Notes: generated by a model from the letters alone, not told the origin. A DNA stretch of 64,000 nt from Luteipulveratus flavus (GCF_029080175.1 NZ_JARFJC010000008.1); one strand, 5' to 3'. Counted from the first letter of the stretch, positions 24,787 through 32,873 are shown. Numbers and translations: made by a program.

Positions 24787-25635
24787 ATGACCATCGACCA
24801 GAACCAGATCAACGACGTCATCGGCAAGGACGTGTACGGACTCGAGAACGAGCACATCGGCAAGGTCGGCCAGGTCTACCTGGACGACGCCACCGGTCGG
24901 CCGGACTGGCTCACCGTGAAGACCGGGCTCTTCGGGATGAAGGAGTCCTTCGTCCCGCTGAGCCAGGCGCAGGTGTCGGGCGACCGGCTCGACGTCCCCT
25001 ACACCAAGGACGTCGTCAAGGACGCTCCTCGGGTGGACGCGGAGAGCCACCTGGACCCCGAGGACGAGGACCAGCTGTACCGCCACTACGGGCTGGACGA
25101 CCAGAGCGCGGGTGGCCTGCAGGGTGAGTCGGGCACGACCGACCACCTCGGCGGCCGCGACGTCGAGGGCGGCCTGGTGGGCACGCCCGCCGAGCGCTCG
25201 TCCGACCTGCGGACCGACCACGACGGCACGGACCGCGTGGGGACGCAGGCCGGCGCGGTCGGTGGCGACTCCACCGGCCTGACGGCCGGCGAGGCCGGCA
25301 CGCGGTCGCACGAGCCGTTCCCCGCCGGTACGGAGCCGCGTGAGCCGGGTCGGTCGCGACTGCGTCGGCACGTCACCACCGAGCAGGGCACCCCTGGTGC
25401 CGCGGGCGTCCCGGGTGCTGCGGACGGCGAGCTGCGTCCGGAGCGGACGACCACGGACGGCGAGCTGCGTCCCGAGTCGACCACGGCGGACGGCGAGCTG
25501 CGTCCGGAGCGGACGACCACGGACGGCGAGCTGCGTCCCGAGTCGACCACGGCGGACGGCGAGCTGCGTCCGGAGCGGACGACCACGGACGGCGTCGACG
25601 GTGTCGACGGCACGGACGGCCGGCGGACGCTCTGA
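24787..25635 (+). CDS. PRC-barrel domain protein with repetitive C-terminus
   Basis: A 282-residue cytoplasmic protein. Residues 8-80 form a PRC-barrel (VIGKDVYGLENEHIGKVG, YLDDATGRPDWLTVKTGLFG, FVPLSQAQ). Residues 85-110 contain the conserved DPEDEDQLYRHYG motif common in actinobacterial PRC proteins. The rest is hydrophilic and disordered, with five 11-residue repeats (DGELRPERTTT alternating with DGELRPESTTA, residues 213-267). GAAAGGAAG precedes ATG 24787. Such proteins are linked to stress and RNA or photosystem-like assembly in other groups; no role can be set here. Confidence 0.85.
   Translation: MTIDQNQINDVIGKDVYGLENEHIGKVGQVYLDDATGRPDWLTVKTGLFGMKESFVPLSQAQVSGDRLDVPYTKDVVKDAPRVDAESHLDPEDEDQLYRHYGLDDQSAGGLQGESGTTDHLGGRDVEGGLVGTPAERSSDLRTDHDGTDRVGTQAGAVGGDSTGLTAGEAGTRSHEPFPAGTEPREPGRSRLRRHVTTEQGTPGAAGVPGAADGELRPERTTTDGELRPESTTADGELRPERTTTDGELRPESTTADGELRPERTTTDGVDGVDGTDGRRTL
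25423..25587 (+). repeat. Five tandem 33-bp repeats
   Basis: Five contiguous in-frame 33-bp units inside the PRC-barrel gene, of two alternating types (A-B-A-B-A). Copies of one type are almost identical, which suggests recent expansion and possible length variation between strains. Confidence 0.9.
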
Positions 25636-25685
25636 CCGCACCTTCAGATCCTGGTGATCGGCCCTTCGGCCGGTGACCCGGACGG

Positions 25686-25721
25686 CTCGGGCCGGCACGC
25701 GACTGCGCGTGCCGGCCCGAG
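25686..25721. terminator. Bidirectional terminator hairpin
   Basis: A perfect 16-bp stem (25686-25701 and 25706-25721; left arm CTCGGGCCGGCACGCG) with a four-base loop, between the convergent PRC-barrel and YnfA-like genes. Confidence 0.85.
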
Positions 25722-25736
25722 GTCGTCTCCGGTCGG

Positions 25737-26072
25737 TCAGCCGGGGCGCGGGGCGTACATGATCAGCGCGACGCCGGCCAGGCAGACGAGGGCGCCGGCA
25801 ATGTCCCAGCGGTCCGGTCGGTACCCGTCCACGACCATGCCCCACAGCAGCGACCCGGCGACGAACACACCGCCGTACGCCGCGAGGATCCGTCCGAAGT
25901 GCGCGTCCGGCTGCAGCGTCGCGACGAACCCGTAGACGCCCAGGGCGGCGATGCCGGCGCCGATCCACACCCACCCGCGGTGCTCCCGCACGCCCTGCCA
26001 GACCAGCCAGGCACCGCCGATCTCGGCGAGAGCGGCGGCGACGTACAGCAGGAGCGAGCGGGCGAGGGTCAT
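25737..26072 (-). CDS. YnfA family (UPF0060) membrane protein
   Basis: A 111-residue protein with four membrane helices. Family marks: AALAEIGGAWLVWQGVRE near residue 13, YGFVATLQPDAHFGRILAAYGGVF near residue 47 (in part) and GYRPDRWDIAGALVCL near residue 83. It resembles small multidrug resistance transporters; some YnfA proteins export cationic dyes. On the minus strand GACAAT lies seven bases before the start, so it may be leaderless. Confidence 0.92.
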   Translation of the reverse strand: MTLARSLLLYVAAALAEIGGAWLVWQGVREHRGWVWIGAGIAALGVYGFVATLQPDAHFGRILAAYGGVFVAGSLLWGMVVDGYRPDRWDIAGALVCLAGVALIMYAPRPG

Positions 26073-26079
26073 GGCACCG

Positions 26080-26114
26080 ATTGTCCCGCCGACGCGCTCC
26101 GCGCCTGGGACAGT
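26080..26114. promoter_or_regulatory. Divergent -10 boxes of the YnfA-like and hydrolase genes
   Basis: Minus strand GACAAT (26080-26085) is seven bases from the YnfA ATG; plus strand GACAGT (26109-26114) is six bases from the hydrolase ATG. Both deviate from TAnnnT only at the first base and keep leaderless spacing. Confidence 0.4.
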
Positions 26115-26120
26115 GGGCGG

Positions 26121-26873
26121 ATGCGTCGTCTGGTCGTGCTGGGTGCCTCCGGCGGGTGGGCGCCCGCGGGGCAGGCAAGCAGCGGGTTCCTGCTGGAGTG
26201 GGACGGGGTGCGCATCGTGCTCGATCTGGGGTACGCGACCCTGCCGCAGCTGCTGGCCCGCGTCCCGGACGGCGACGTGGACGCGGTGCTCGTCACGCAC
26301 GAGCACCCGGACCACTGCATCGACCTGCACGGCCTGTTCCGGCTGCGCCACTACGGCCACCCCGGCGCGCCCCGGCTGCCGCTGTACTGCCCCGACGGGG
26401 TGCTCGACCGCTTGGCGGGCATCGAGCCCGACGTCGACCTGGCCGCGGTGTTCGAGCACCGTCCGCTGCCGGGCGGGGACGACCTGGGTCCGTTCCACTT
26501 GACGGCGCTGCCGCTGCCGCACTTCGTCCCGACCGTGGGTCTGCGCCTGGTGGCCGAGGGACTGGTCCTCGCCTACGCCACGGACACCGGCCCGGACGAC
26601 GCGCTCCTGGACCTCGGCGAGGACGCCGCCCCGTTCGTCCTGGACGCCACCGACCGCCCGGGCGAGACGGAGCGACCCGACCGCAACCTGCTGACCGCGG
26701 CCGAGGCGGGGACATGGGCGCAACGAGCCGGCGCCCGGTCGCTGATGCTGACCCACCTGTGGCCGGGCACCGACCCGGCGGCGTCCGTGGACGCGGCGCG
26801 GGCGTGCTTCGCGGGCCCGGTGCGGGTGGCTGCTCGCGGGCTGGAGGTCGACCTCGACCGCGCGGCGGGCTGA
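26121..26873 (+). CDS. Metallo-beta-lactamase-fold hydrolase
   Basis: A 250-residue zinc hydrolase of the RNase Z/MBL superfamily. Metal motif THEHPDHCIDL (HxHxDH) near residue 59, LPLPHFVPTVG with a further His near residue 135, YATDTGP with the bridging Asp near residue 152, and LMLTHLWPG with the last His near residue 210. The layout fits a beta-lactamase-superfamily phosphodiesterase or cyclase-like protein rather than a true beta-lactamase. No signal peptide, so cytoplasmic. Substrate unknown. Confidence 0.88.
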   Translation: MRRLVVLGASGGWAPAGQASSGFLLEWDGVRIVLDLGYATLPQLLARVPDGDVDAVLVTHEHPDHCIDLHGLFRLRHYGHPGAPRLPLYCPDGVLDRLAGIEPDVDLAAVFEHRPLPGGDDLGPFHLTALPLPHFVPTVGLRLVAEGLVLAYATDTGPDDALLDLGEDAAPFVLDATDRPGETERPDRNLLTAAEAGTWAQRAGARSLMLTHLWPGTDPAASVDAARACFAGPVRVAARGLEVDLDRAAG

Positions 26874-26919
26874 GCGCCGGCGCCAGGACGCCGATGCGGG
26901 GAGAACGGCCACGCGCACC

Positions 26920-26925
26920 TAGGCT
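26920..26925 (+). promoter_or_regulatory. Probable -10 box (TAGGCT) of the ABC-F gene
   Basis: TAGGCT nine bases before ATG 26935, without a Shine-Dalgarno sequence. Confidence 0.5.
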
Positions 26926-26934
26926 CGGACCACT

Positions 26935-28767
26935 ATGGCGAACCTGCTCTCCGCCGAGCGTGTCTCTCTGACCCTCGGCACCCGGCACATCCTGGACGAG
27001 GTCTCTCTCGGCATCGGCGGCGGCGACCGCATCGGCGTCGTCGGGCGAAACGGGGGCGGCAAGTCGACCCTGCTGAGGGTGCTCCTGGGGAGCCAACCGA
27101 TCGACTCCGGACGCGTCACCCGCGTGGGCGGCCTGACGATCGGCGTCCTGACCCAGGAGGACGCGCTGCCACCCGGCGCCACCGTCGCGCAGGCCGTCCT
27201 CGGCGACCGCGCCGAGCACGAGTGGGCCGGGGACCCCCGCATCCGCGACATCATGAACGGTCTGCTCGGTGGTCTGGACCTCGCCGCGCTCGGCGGGCCG
27301 GATGCGGTGATCGGCCCGCTCTCGGGCGGCGAGCGGCGCCGCGTCGGGCTGGCCCGGCTGCTCGTGGACGACCCCGACCTGCTGCTGCTGGACGAGCCGA
27401 CCAACCACCTGGACGTGGAGGGTGTGCAGTGGCTGGCCGACTTCCTGGTCCAGCGCCGGACCCGCACCGACAGCGCGTTCGTCGCGATCACCCACGACCG
27501 GTGGTTCCTGGACGCCACCTCGACCAACACCTGGGAGGTCGTCGACGGCCGCGTCGAGCAGTACGAGGGCGGGTACGCGGCGTACGTCCTGGCCAAGGCC
27601 GAGCGCGCCCGGGTCGCGGCCGTGACTCAGGAGCGCCGCGACAACCTGCTGCGCAAGGAGCTGGCCTGGCTGCGCCGCGGCGCACCGGCCCGTACCAGCA
27701 AGCCGAAGTTCCGCATCGAGGCGGCCAACGAGCTCATCAAGTCCGAGCCGGAGCCGCGCGACGACGTCGCGCTGACCCGGTTCGCGACCACCCGGCTGGG
27801 CAAGGACGTCGTCGACCTGATCGACGCGACCGTCCTGATCGGGGAGCGGACGATCCTGGACCGGCAGACCTGGCGGCTCGCGCCGGGAGAGCGGACCGGC
27901 ATCGTCGGCGTCAACGGCGCCGGCAAGTCGACGCTGCTGCGGGCGATCGCCGGGCTGGTCCCGCTGGATGCGGGCAAGCGCAAGGAGGGGCGCACCGTCC
28001 AGCTCGCCTACCTCACCCAGGAGGTCCGCGAGCTGGAGCAGGTCGCCGGCCGCACGGTCATCGACGCGATCACCGACGTGCGCTCGTACACCGTGCTGGA
28101 CGGCAAGGAGATCAGTGCGAGCCAGCTCGCCAAGCGGCTGGGGTTCAGCGGGCCGCGGCAGCAGACCCGGGTGAGCGACCTGTCCGGCGGCGAGCGCCGA
28201 CGGCTGCAGCTGCTGCGCCTGCTGATGGCAGAGCCGAACGTCCTGCTGCTGGACGAGCCCACGAACGACCTGGACATCGAGACGCTGACCTCGATCGAGG
28301 ACGTCCTGGACGGCTGGGCCGGCACCCTGCTGGTCGTCTCGCACGACCGGTACCTGCTGGAGCGGATGTGCGACCGGCAGGTCGCGCTGTTCGGCGACGG
28401 CCGGATCCGCGAGCTGCCGGGCGGGGTCGAGCAGTACCTGCAGCTACGGCACGAGCAGCAGGCGCGTACGGCGGGGACGCGGTCCTCGGCGGCGGTGCCG
28501 ACCTCGTCCGCGGCCGGGGTCACGACGGGTGCCGCGGAGTCGGCGTACTCGCCCGCTCAGCAGCGGGAGGCGCGCAAGGAGCTCGCGCGGATCGAGCGCG
28601 CGCTGTCCCGGACGGAGGAGCGGGAGAGCCGGCTGCACGACCGGATGGTGCAGGCAGCCCAGGACCACGCGGAGTCGGCGCGGCTCAGCGAGCAGCTGCG
28701 CGAGCTGCACGCCGAGCGGGAGCAGCTGGAGGCCGAGTGGCTCGAGGCGGCCGAGGTCGCCGGCTGA
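26935..28767 (+). CDS. ABC-F family ATPase (Uup-like)
   Basis: A 610-residue soluble protein with two ABC ATPase domains and no membrane part. Domain 1: Walker A GRNGGGKST near residue 38, LSGGERRRVGLARLL near residue 130, DEPTNHLD. Linker (about 225-300) is charged and helical. Domain 2: GVNGAGKST near residue 324, LSGGERRRLQLLRLL, DEPTNDLD. A C-terminal coiled coil (about 540-605) resembles Uup. ABC-F proteins act on the ribosome or DNA. The position after the ksgA-ispE region and the lack of an antibiotic cluster suggest a housekeeping translation factor. Confidence 0.93.
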   Translation: MANLLSAERVSLTLGTRHILDEVSLGIGGGDRIGVVGRNGGGKSTLLRVLLGSQPIDSGRVTRVGGLTIGVLTQEDALPPGATVAQAVLGDRAEHEWAGDPRIRDIMNGLLGGLDLAALGGPDAVIGPLSGGERRRVGLARLLVDDPDLLLLDEPTNHLDVEGVQWLADFLVQRRTRTDSAFVAITHDRWFLDATSTNTWEVVDGRVEQYEGGYAAYVLAKAERARVAAVTQERRDNLLRKELAWLRRGAPARTSKPKFRIEAANELIKSEPEPRDDVALTRFATTRLGKDVVDLIDATVLIGERTILDRQTWRLAPGERTGIVGVNGAGKSTLLRAIAGLVPLDAGKRKEGRTVQLAYLTQEVRELEQVAGRTVIDAITDVRSYTVLDGKEISASQLAKRLGFSGPRQQTRVSDLSGGERRRLQLLRLLMAEPNVLLLDEPTNDLDIETLTSIEDVLDGWAGTLLVVSHDRYLLERMCDRQVALFGDGRIRELPGGVEQYLQLRHEQQARTAGTRSSAAVPTSSAAGVTTGAAESAYSPAQQREARKELARIERALSRTEERESRLHDRMVQAAQDHAESARLSEQLRELHAEREQLEAEWLEAAEVAG

Positions 28768-28773
28768 GGGACC

Positions 28774-30027
28774 TCAGGACCGGGCGTCGGCGACCGGACG
28801 AGGGGCCGACGCCTCGGCGGGCGGGGCCGACGGCTCGGCGTTGGCGGCGTTAGCGGCGTTGGCGCGAGCCTCGCGCCGGCTCAGGACCCGGTGCGTGAGC
28901 GTCATGATGCCGCGGCGGGCCGGGACCTCGACGTAGCGGTGGGCACCCTCGGCGACCACCAGCAGGACGGCCAGGGTGACGGCGAGCGCGGCGTACCCGC
29001 GCAGCCCGGGAGCGGACTGGATGACCTTCCCGCTCGACAGCTGCCACACCAGCCAGCGATGCGTGATGTAGAGCGCGTAGCTGGCGGTCCCGAGCGCCAC
29101 CATGGCCCGGGTGCTGCACCACCGGGCGAGCCACCCCTGGCCGGAGGCCAAGGACAGGATGCCCAGCGCGAACGGCAGCAGGAAGAGCGCGCCGAAGGAG
29201 CCCGAGTTCACCGCCTGCGACGTGATCGGGCGGAACATCGCCAGGCCGAGCACGTACGCGACGACGACGGTCTGGACCACGTGATGCCCGGCGGCCGGCC
29301 ACTGGCGCAGGCGTGGCAGCAGGTGCGCGAGGGCCAGGCCGGTGACGAACTCGGCCAGGTGCGGCAGCGGGTTGCGGTAGAGCCAGCGATGGGCCGAGCC
29401 CGGGTCCTTCGAGGGCAGCTCCGCGCGACCGGTCAGGACGAAGTACGCCCACACCAGGACGAGGGCGAGGGTGGCCGCGGCGATCACGGCTACCAGACCG
29501 CGGACGGACCAGCGGCGCGCGATCCGTGCCACCAGCGGCGCCACGAACGGGAAGAGGAGGTAGAAGAACAGCTCGACGCCGATGGACCAGCCGGGACCGT
29601 TGTAGTAGTTCAGGGCGGCGTCCACGTCGGGGCCCCAGGTCTGGACCGCGAGCAGGTTCTGCAGCAGGGCGCCGTGGTACTGCTCGTGACCGATCGCGAA
29701 GTAGTACACGACGCAGTACGCGACCATCACCCAGTACAGCGGCATGACCCGCGCGACCCGGGCGATGTAGAACAGCACCGTGCGACGCCGGTCGTGGAAG
29801 TGCAGCTGGGGGTAGTTGTAGGCCAGCACGAACCCGGACAGCAGGAAGAACAGCGGCACGCCGATGTATCCCCAGGCCACGAGGTGGTGGAGCGGCTCGG
29901 GTGCGTTGCGGGGGATACCGGTGTGCGAGAGCACTACCGCGAGGGCGGCGACCGCTCGAAGACCGGTCAGAGCACGGAGCTCGGGCTTCTTGGCGTGCGG
30001 GCCACGCGCTGCTGCGGGGGAGGTCAT
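28774..30027 (-). CDS. Membrane acyltransferase, OafA/YrhL-like (acyltransferase_3)
   Basis: A 417-residue protein with ten or so membrane helices. Motifs: ELRALTGLRAVAALAVVLSH with the catalytic His near residue 35, FFLLSGFVLAYNY near residue 60, and RVARVMPLYWVM near residue 90. The enzyme class transfers acyl groups (acetyl, succinyl) to sugars or lipids at the membrane. The target is unknown; a cell-surface glycan is likely. The C-terminal 35 residues are Ala/Pro-rich. On the minus strand TAAGGT (30037-30042) is nine bases before the ATG, giving a possible leaderless start. It is tail-to-tail with the ABC-F gene. Confidence 0.9.
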   Translation of the reverse strand: MTSPAAARGPHAKKPELRALTGLRAVAALAVVLSHTGIPRNAPEPLHHLVAWGYIGVPLFFLLSGFVLAYNYPQLHFHDRRRTVLFYIARVARVMPLYWVMVAYCVVYYFAIGHEQYHGALLQNLLAVQTWGPDVDAALNYYNGPGWSIGVELFFYLLFPFVAPLVARIARRWSVRGLVAVIAAATLALVLVWAYFVLTGRAELPSKDPGSAHRWLYRNPLPHLAEFVTGLALAHLLPRLRQWPAAGHHVVQTVVVAYVLGLAMFRPITSQAVNSGSFGALFLLPFALGILSLASGQGWLARWCSTRAMVALGTASYALYITHRWLVWQLSSGKVIQSAPGLRGYAALAVTLAVLLVVAEGAHRYVEVPARRGIMTLTHRVLSRREARANAANAANAEPSAPPAEASAPRPVADARS

Positions 30028-30084
30028 CGACGGGCTACCTTACGTGCCCCTCCCCGCCGGCGACGACATCGCGCCGCGGCGTGC

Positions 30085-30585
30085 TCAGCCCTCGAGCTCG
30101 CCCAGCAGGGTGCGCAGGCCGACGGCGAGGCGCTCGCGGTCGCGGGTGGGCAGGTGGCTGAGCAGCTCCTGCTCCCGTGCCAGTAGGTCGGCCATGACCG
30201 CGTCCACCAGGTCCCGGCCCTCGTCGGTGAGCTCCACCAGGACCCCGCGCCGGTCGTTGGGGGCGGGCCGGCGACGGACGAGGCCACGCTTCTCCAGCCG
30301 GTCCACCCGGTTGGTCATCGTGCCGCTGGTGACCAGCGTCTGCTGGACGAGCGCGCCGGGGGAGAGCTCGTACGGCGTCCCGGCCCGCCGCAGCGCCGAC
30401 AGGACGTCGAACTCCCAGCCCTCCACGTCGTGCCGCGCGAACGCCGTGCCGCGGGTCTGGTCCAGCCGGCGCGCGACCCGGGAGATCCGGGAGAGGACGT
30501 GCAGCGGGGCGACGTCGAGGTCTGGTCGCTCCCGCTGCCAGGCGTCGACGATCCGGTCGACCTCGTCCTGCCCGCGCGCTGTCAT
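30085..30585 (-). CDS. MarR family transcriptional regulator
   Basis: A 166-residue winged-helix repressor. Features: an N-terminal dimer helix, GWEFDVLSALRRAG near residue 58, LVTSGTMTNRVDRLEKRGLVRR (recognition helix, about residue 85) and RRGVLVELTDEGRDLVD (wing). Start ATG 30585 has TAGACT seven bases upstream on the minus strand (leaderless). Two strong TCTTGA-n2-TCAAGA palindromes lie just upstream, so it probably represses itself and the divergent methyltransferase fusion gene. The ligand is unknown. Confidence 0.92.
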   Translation of the reverse strand: MTARGQDEVDRIVDAWQRERPDLDVAPLHVLSRISRVARRLDQTRGTAFARHDVEGWEFDVLSALRRAGTPYELSPGALVQQTLVTSGTMTNRVDRLEKRGLVRRRPAPNDRRGVLVELTDEGRDLVDAVMADLLAREQELLSHLPTRDRERLAVGLRTLLGELEG

Positions 30586-30592
30586 GCGCCGC

Positions 30593-30654
30593 AGTCTAGG
30601 CGCCGTCAAGTTTCTTGACATCAAGACATCCAGCAGTATCTTGATATCAAGATA
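30593..30654. promoter_or_regulatory. MarR-type operator pair and divergent promoters
   Basis: Site 1, TCTTGACATCAAGA (30613-30626), and site 2, the perfect 18-bp palindrome TATCTTGATATCAAGATA (30637-30654), are centred 26 bp apart. The minus-strand -10 of marR (TAGACT, 30593-30598) is next to site 1. On the plus strand TTGACA (30615-30620) with TATCTT 16 bp later could be the promoter of the methyltransferase-VOC gene and lies inside the sites. Binding by the adjacent regulator would block both directions. Confidence 0.75.
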
Positions 30655-30738
30655 AATCCCGCGGCCGGCTCGCGCGGCGCAGCGCCTCTCGCGCGCGCCG
30701 GTTCGGCGGTGGGGCATCGTCGTACAAGGAGGGACGTC

Positions 30739-31914
30739 ATGGCTGTCTGGGACCCGGCGCAGTACGAGCGGTTCGCCGACCACCGCACTCGTCCGTTCTT
30801 CGATCTGCTCGACCGCGTCGGGGCCGAGAACCCCTCTCTCGTGGTCGATCTCGGGTGCGGCAACGGACCGCTCACGCTGGCGATGGCACAGCGCTGGCCC
30901 GCCGCGCGGGTCGTCGGCGTCGACAGCTCGGTGGACATGCTCGAGCGGGCTCGGGCGCTGGACCGCGACGCCCGGGTCGAGTGGGTGCACGCGGACGTCG
31001 CGGCGTGGGATCTCGCGGCGGTCGGCAGCCCGGACGTCGTGATCAGCAACGCCACGCTCCAGTGGGTGCCCACGCACCGCGAGCTCGTCCCGCGCTGGCT
31101 GGAGGCGCTCGTGCCCGGCGGCTGGTTCGCGATGCAGGTGCCCGGCAACTTCGCCGCGCCCTCGCACGTCGCGATCCGGGAGGTGGCCGCAGCCCAGCCC
31201 CGCGGCGCCGAGCTGACCGCCGCGTTGCGGGAGGCGCCGGTCGGCGAGCCCGCCTCGTACGCCGACCTGCTCGCGCCGTCCTGCCCCCGCCTGGACGTCT
31301 GGGAGACGACGTACCTGCAGGTCCTCGACCCGGCCGGCGAGCAGGACGCTCCCGTCCTGGAGTGGGTCAAGGGCACGGCCCTGCGCCCGCTGCTCGACCT
31401 GCTGAAGGGCGCCGAGCGGGAGGCGTTCCTGGACGACCTGCGCGCCCGACTGGCCCGCGAGTACCCGCGCTCGGCGTACGGGACGCCCTTCCCGTTCCGC
31501 CGGATCTTCGCGGTGGGCCAGGTCGCCGGTGGCGGTGACTCCACGGAGAAGGTGACGAGCGTCCGCGGCCTGCACCACGTCCAGGTGGCATGCCCGGCGG
31601 GCTCGGAGGAGCGGCTGCGGGCGTTCTACTCGAGCGTCCTCGGCCTGACCGAGATCGAGAAGCCGCCGGCGCTGCGGGCTCGCGGCGGCTGCTGGTTCCG
31701 GGCCGGCGTGGCGCAGATCCACTGCGGCGTCGAGGAGGACTTCCGGCCGGCGCGCAAGGCCCACCCCTGCCTGCTCGTCGAGGACGTGGACGCGCTGGCC
31801 GGCGCCGTCGCGGACGCGGGTGGAGCCGTCCGCTGGGACGACCAGATCGAGGGCGTCCGCCGCTTCCACGCCGACGACCCGGTCGGCAACCGTATCGAGA
31901 TCCAGCAGGCGTGA
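30739..31914 (+). CDS. Trans-aconitate 2-methyltransferase-like enzyme fused to a VOC (glyoxalase-fold) domain
   Basis: A 391-residue two-domain protein. Residues 1-260 match Tam: MAVWDPAQYERFADHRTRPF at the N-terminus, SAM motif VVDLGCGNGPLTL near residue 35, NATLQWVP near residue 104 and FPFRRIFAV near the end. Residues 272-391 are a VOC domain: GLHHVQVACP, a VLGLTEIEKPP segment, and FHADDPVGNRIEIQQ with the final Glu ligand. Separate tam and VOC genes are usual; here one frame is open throughout with no frameshift. An in-frame GTG at 31552 could start the VOC part alone. SD AAGGAGG precedes ATG 30739. Divergent from marR, which likely controls it. Confidence 0.9.
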   Translation: MAVWDPAQYERFADHRTRPFFDLLDRVGAENPSLVVDLGCGNGPLTLAMAQRWPAARVVGVDSSVDMLERARALDRDARVEWVHADVAAWDLAAVGSPDVVISNATLQWVPTHRELVPRWLEALVPGGWFAMQVPGNFAAPSHVAIREVAAAQPRGAELTAALREAPVGEPASYADLLAPSCPRLDVWETTYLQVLDPAGEQDAPVLEWVKGTALRPLLDLLKGAEREAFLDDLRARLAREYPRSAYGTPFPFRRIFAVGQVAGGGDSTEKVTSVRGLHHVQVACPAGSEERLRAFYSSVLGLTEIEKPPALRARGGCWFRAGVAQIHCGVEEDFRPARKAHPCLLVEDVDALAGAVADAGGAVRWDDQIEGVRRFHADDPVGNRIEIQQA

Positions 31915-31917
31915 ACC

Positions 31918-32544
31918 TCAGCGCTGGGTGAGGCGGGGTTGCTGCTCCAGGCCGGTCAGACCGTTCCAGGTCAGGTTGACCATGTGCGCGGCGAGCTCGG
32001 CCTTCTCGATGCTGCGGCCGGACTCCAGCCACCACTCGCCGGTCAGCGCGATCGCCCCGAGCAGCATCTGCGCGTAGACCGGCGCCGTGCGCGTGTCCAG
32101 CTTGTTCTTGGTGAACGTCGCCGCGAGCGCCTGCTCGACGTGGACCGCGATGTCGGACATCAGGCTGCCGAGCGACCCACCGGTGTGCCAGGACGGCGAG
32201 TCGTGCGCGAGCACCCGGAACCCGTCGGGGGAGTCCTCGATGTAGTCGAGCATCGCCAGGGTCGCCTGCTCCAGCAGGTACCGCGGGGGTGCGTCCGTGT
32301 CGGACAGCGACTCGGCGATCACCCCGAGCAGCCGCGACATCTCCCGGTCGACGACGACCGCGTACAGGCCCTCCTTGCCGCCGAAGTGCTCGTAGATCAG
32401 CGGCTTGGTCACGCCCGCCTCGGACGCGATCTCCTCGACCGTGGCGGCACCGACGCCGCGCTCGGCGAAGACCCTGCGGCCGACCGTGATGAGCTGTTCA
32501 CGGCGTTGCTTGCCGGTCATCCGGGCGCGGGCGCTGGTCGTCAT
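31918..32544 (-). CDS. TetR family transcriptional regulator
   Basis: A 208-residue repressor. The HTH domain is at residues 10-60, with RRVFAERGVGAATVEEIASE (in part) and KPLIYEHFGGKEGLY. The C-terminal ligand domain has DYIEDSPDGFRVLAHD. A TetR gene beside glmU is also found in M. tuberculosis (Rv1019). An upstream ATG at 32565 exists, but ATG 32544 is six bases from GACAAT (32551-32556, minus strand), a likely leaderless start. Targets unknown. It converges on the methyltransferase-VOC gene. Confidence 0.9.
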   Translation of the reverse strand: MTTSARARMTGKQRREQLITVGRRVFAERGVGAATVEEIASEAGVTKPLIYEHFGGKEGLYAVVVDREMSRLLGVIAESLSDTDAPPRYLLEQATLAMLDYIEDSPDGFRVLAHDSPSWHTGGSLGSLMSDIAVHVEQALAATFTKNKLDTRTAPVYAQMLLGAIALTGEWWLESGRSIEKAELAAHMVNLTWNGLTGLEQQPRLTQR

Positions 32545-32618
32545 CTCGCCATTGTCCCGCTCCACTACCCTGAGCGGTGGTCCTGGCCGCGATGCGTGGC
32601 GCGTCGCCGGCCTGCCGT

Positions 32619-32697
32619 TCCCCGGTTGCTCTGCTGGTAGGGGCCGCCTGACTTTGAATCAGGATTAGCGACGTTGGTTCGATTCCAACCCGGGGAG
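32619..32697 (+). tRNA. tRNA-Gln (anticodon TTG) with long variable region
   Basis: Acceptor TCCCCGG/CCGGGGA with discriminator G and the U1-A72 pair typical of tRNA-Gln. D-arm GCTC/GGGC with GGTAG loop, anticodon stem CCTGA/TCAGG with loop CTTTGAA (anticodon TTG, codon CAA), T-arm GTTGG/CCAAC. The variable region is nine bases (ATTAGCGAC), longer than the usual four to five, and two bases separate the D and anticodon stems. CCA is not encoded (CCC follows). Confidence 0.85.
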
Positions 32698-32752
32698 CCC
32701 ATCCGCCGCCCGTCCGCCGTGCATCACGGCATCACGCGGCGGCCCCCTCCCT

Positions 32753-32810
32753 CCGGCAGAAGTTGGCCCCCGGCACACGCATGGCTGTGCTCGCCGCCAG
32801 CTTTTGCCGG
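32753..32810. repeat. 58-nt palindromic repeat, copy 3
   Basis: Exactly 58 bases, with ends CCGGCAGAAGTTGGC and GCCAGCTTTTGCCGG that are complementary except for two positions, and a central GGCACA/TGTGC inverted repeat. It is diverged from copies 1 and 2 near 9 kb but has the same length and architecture. It lies between tRNA-Gln and glmU. Confidence 0.75.
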
Positions 32811-32873
32811 TGGCGGCGTGGCGCCTGCGACGCGGTCGTGCCCGGCTGGTGCGGTGCACTCGTGGTCGACGGG

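Noticed and set aside
25423..25587. CRISPR-like array
   Set aside because: The 33-bp units are contiguous without spacers and in frame inside a coding region; this is a protein repeat.
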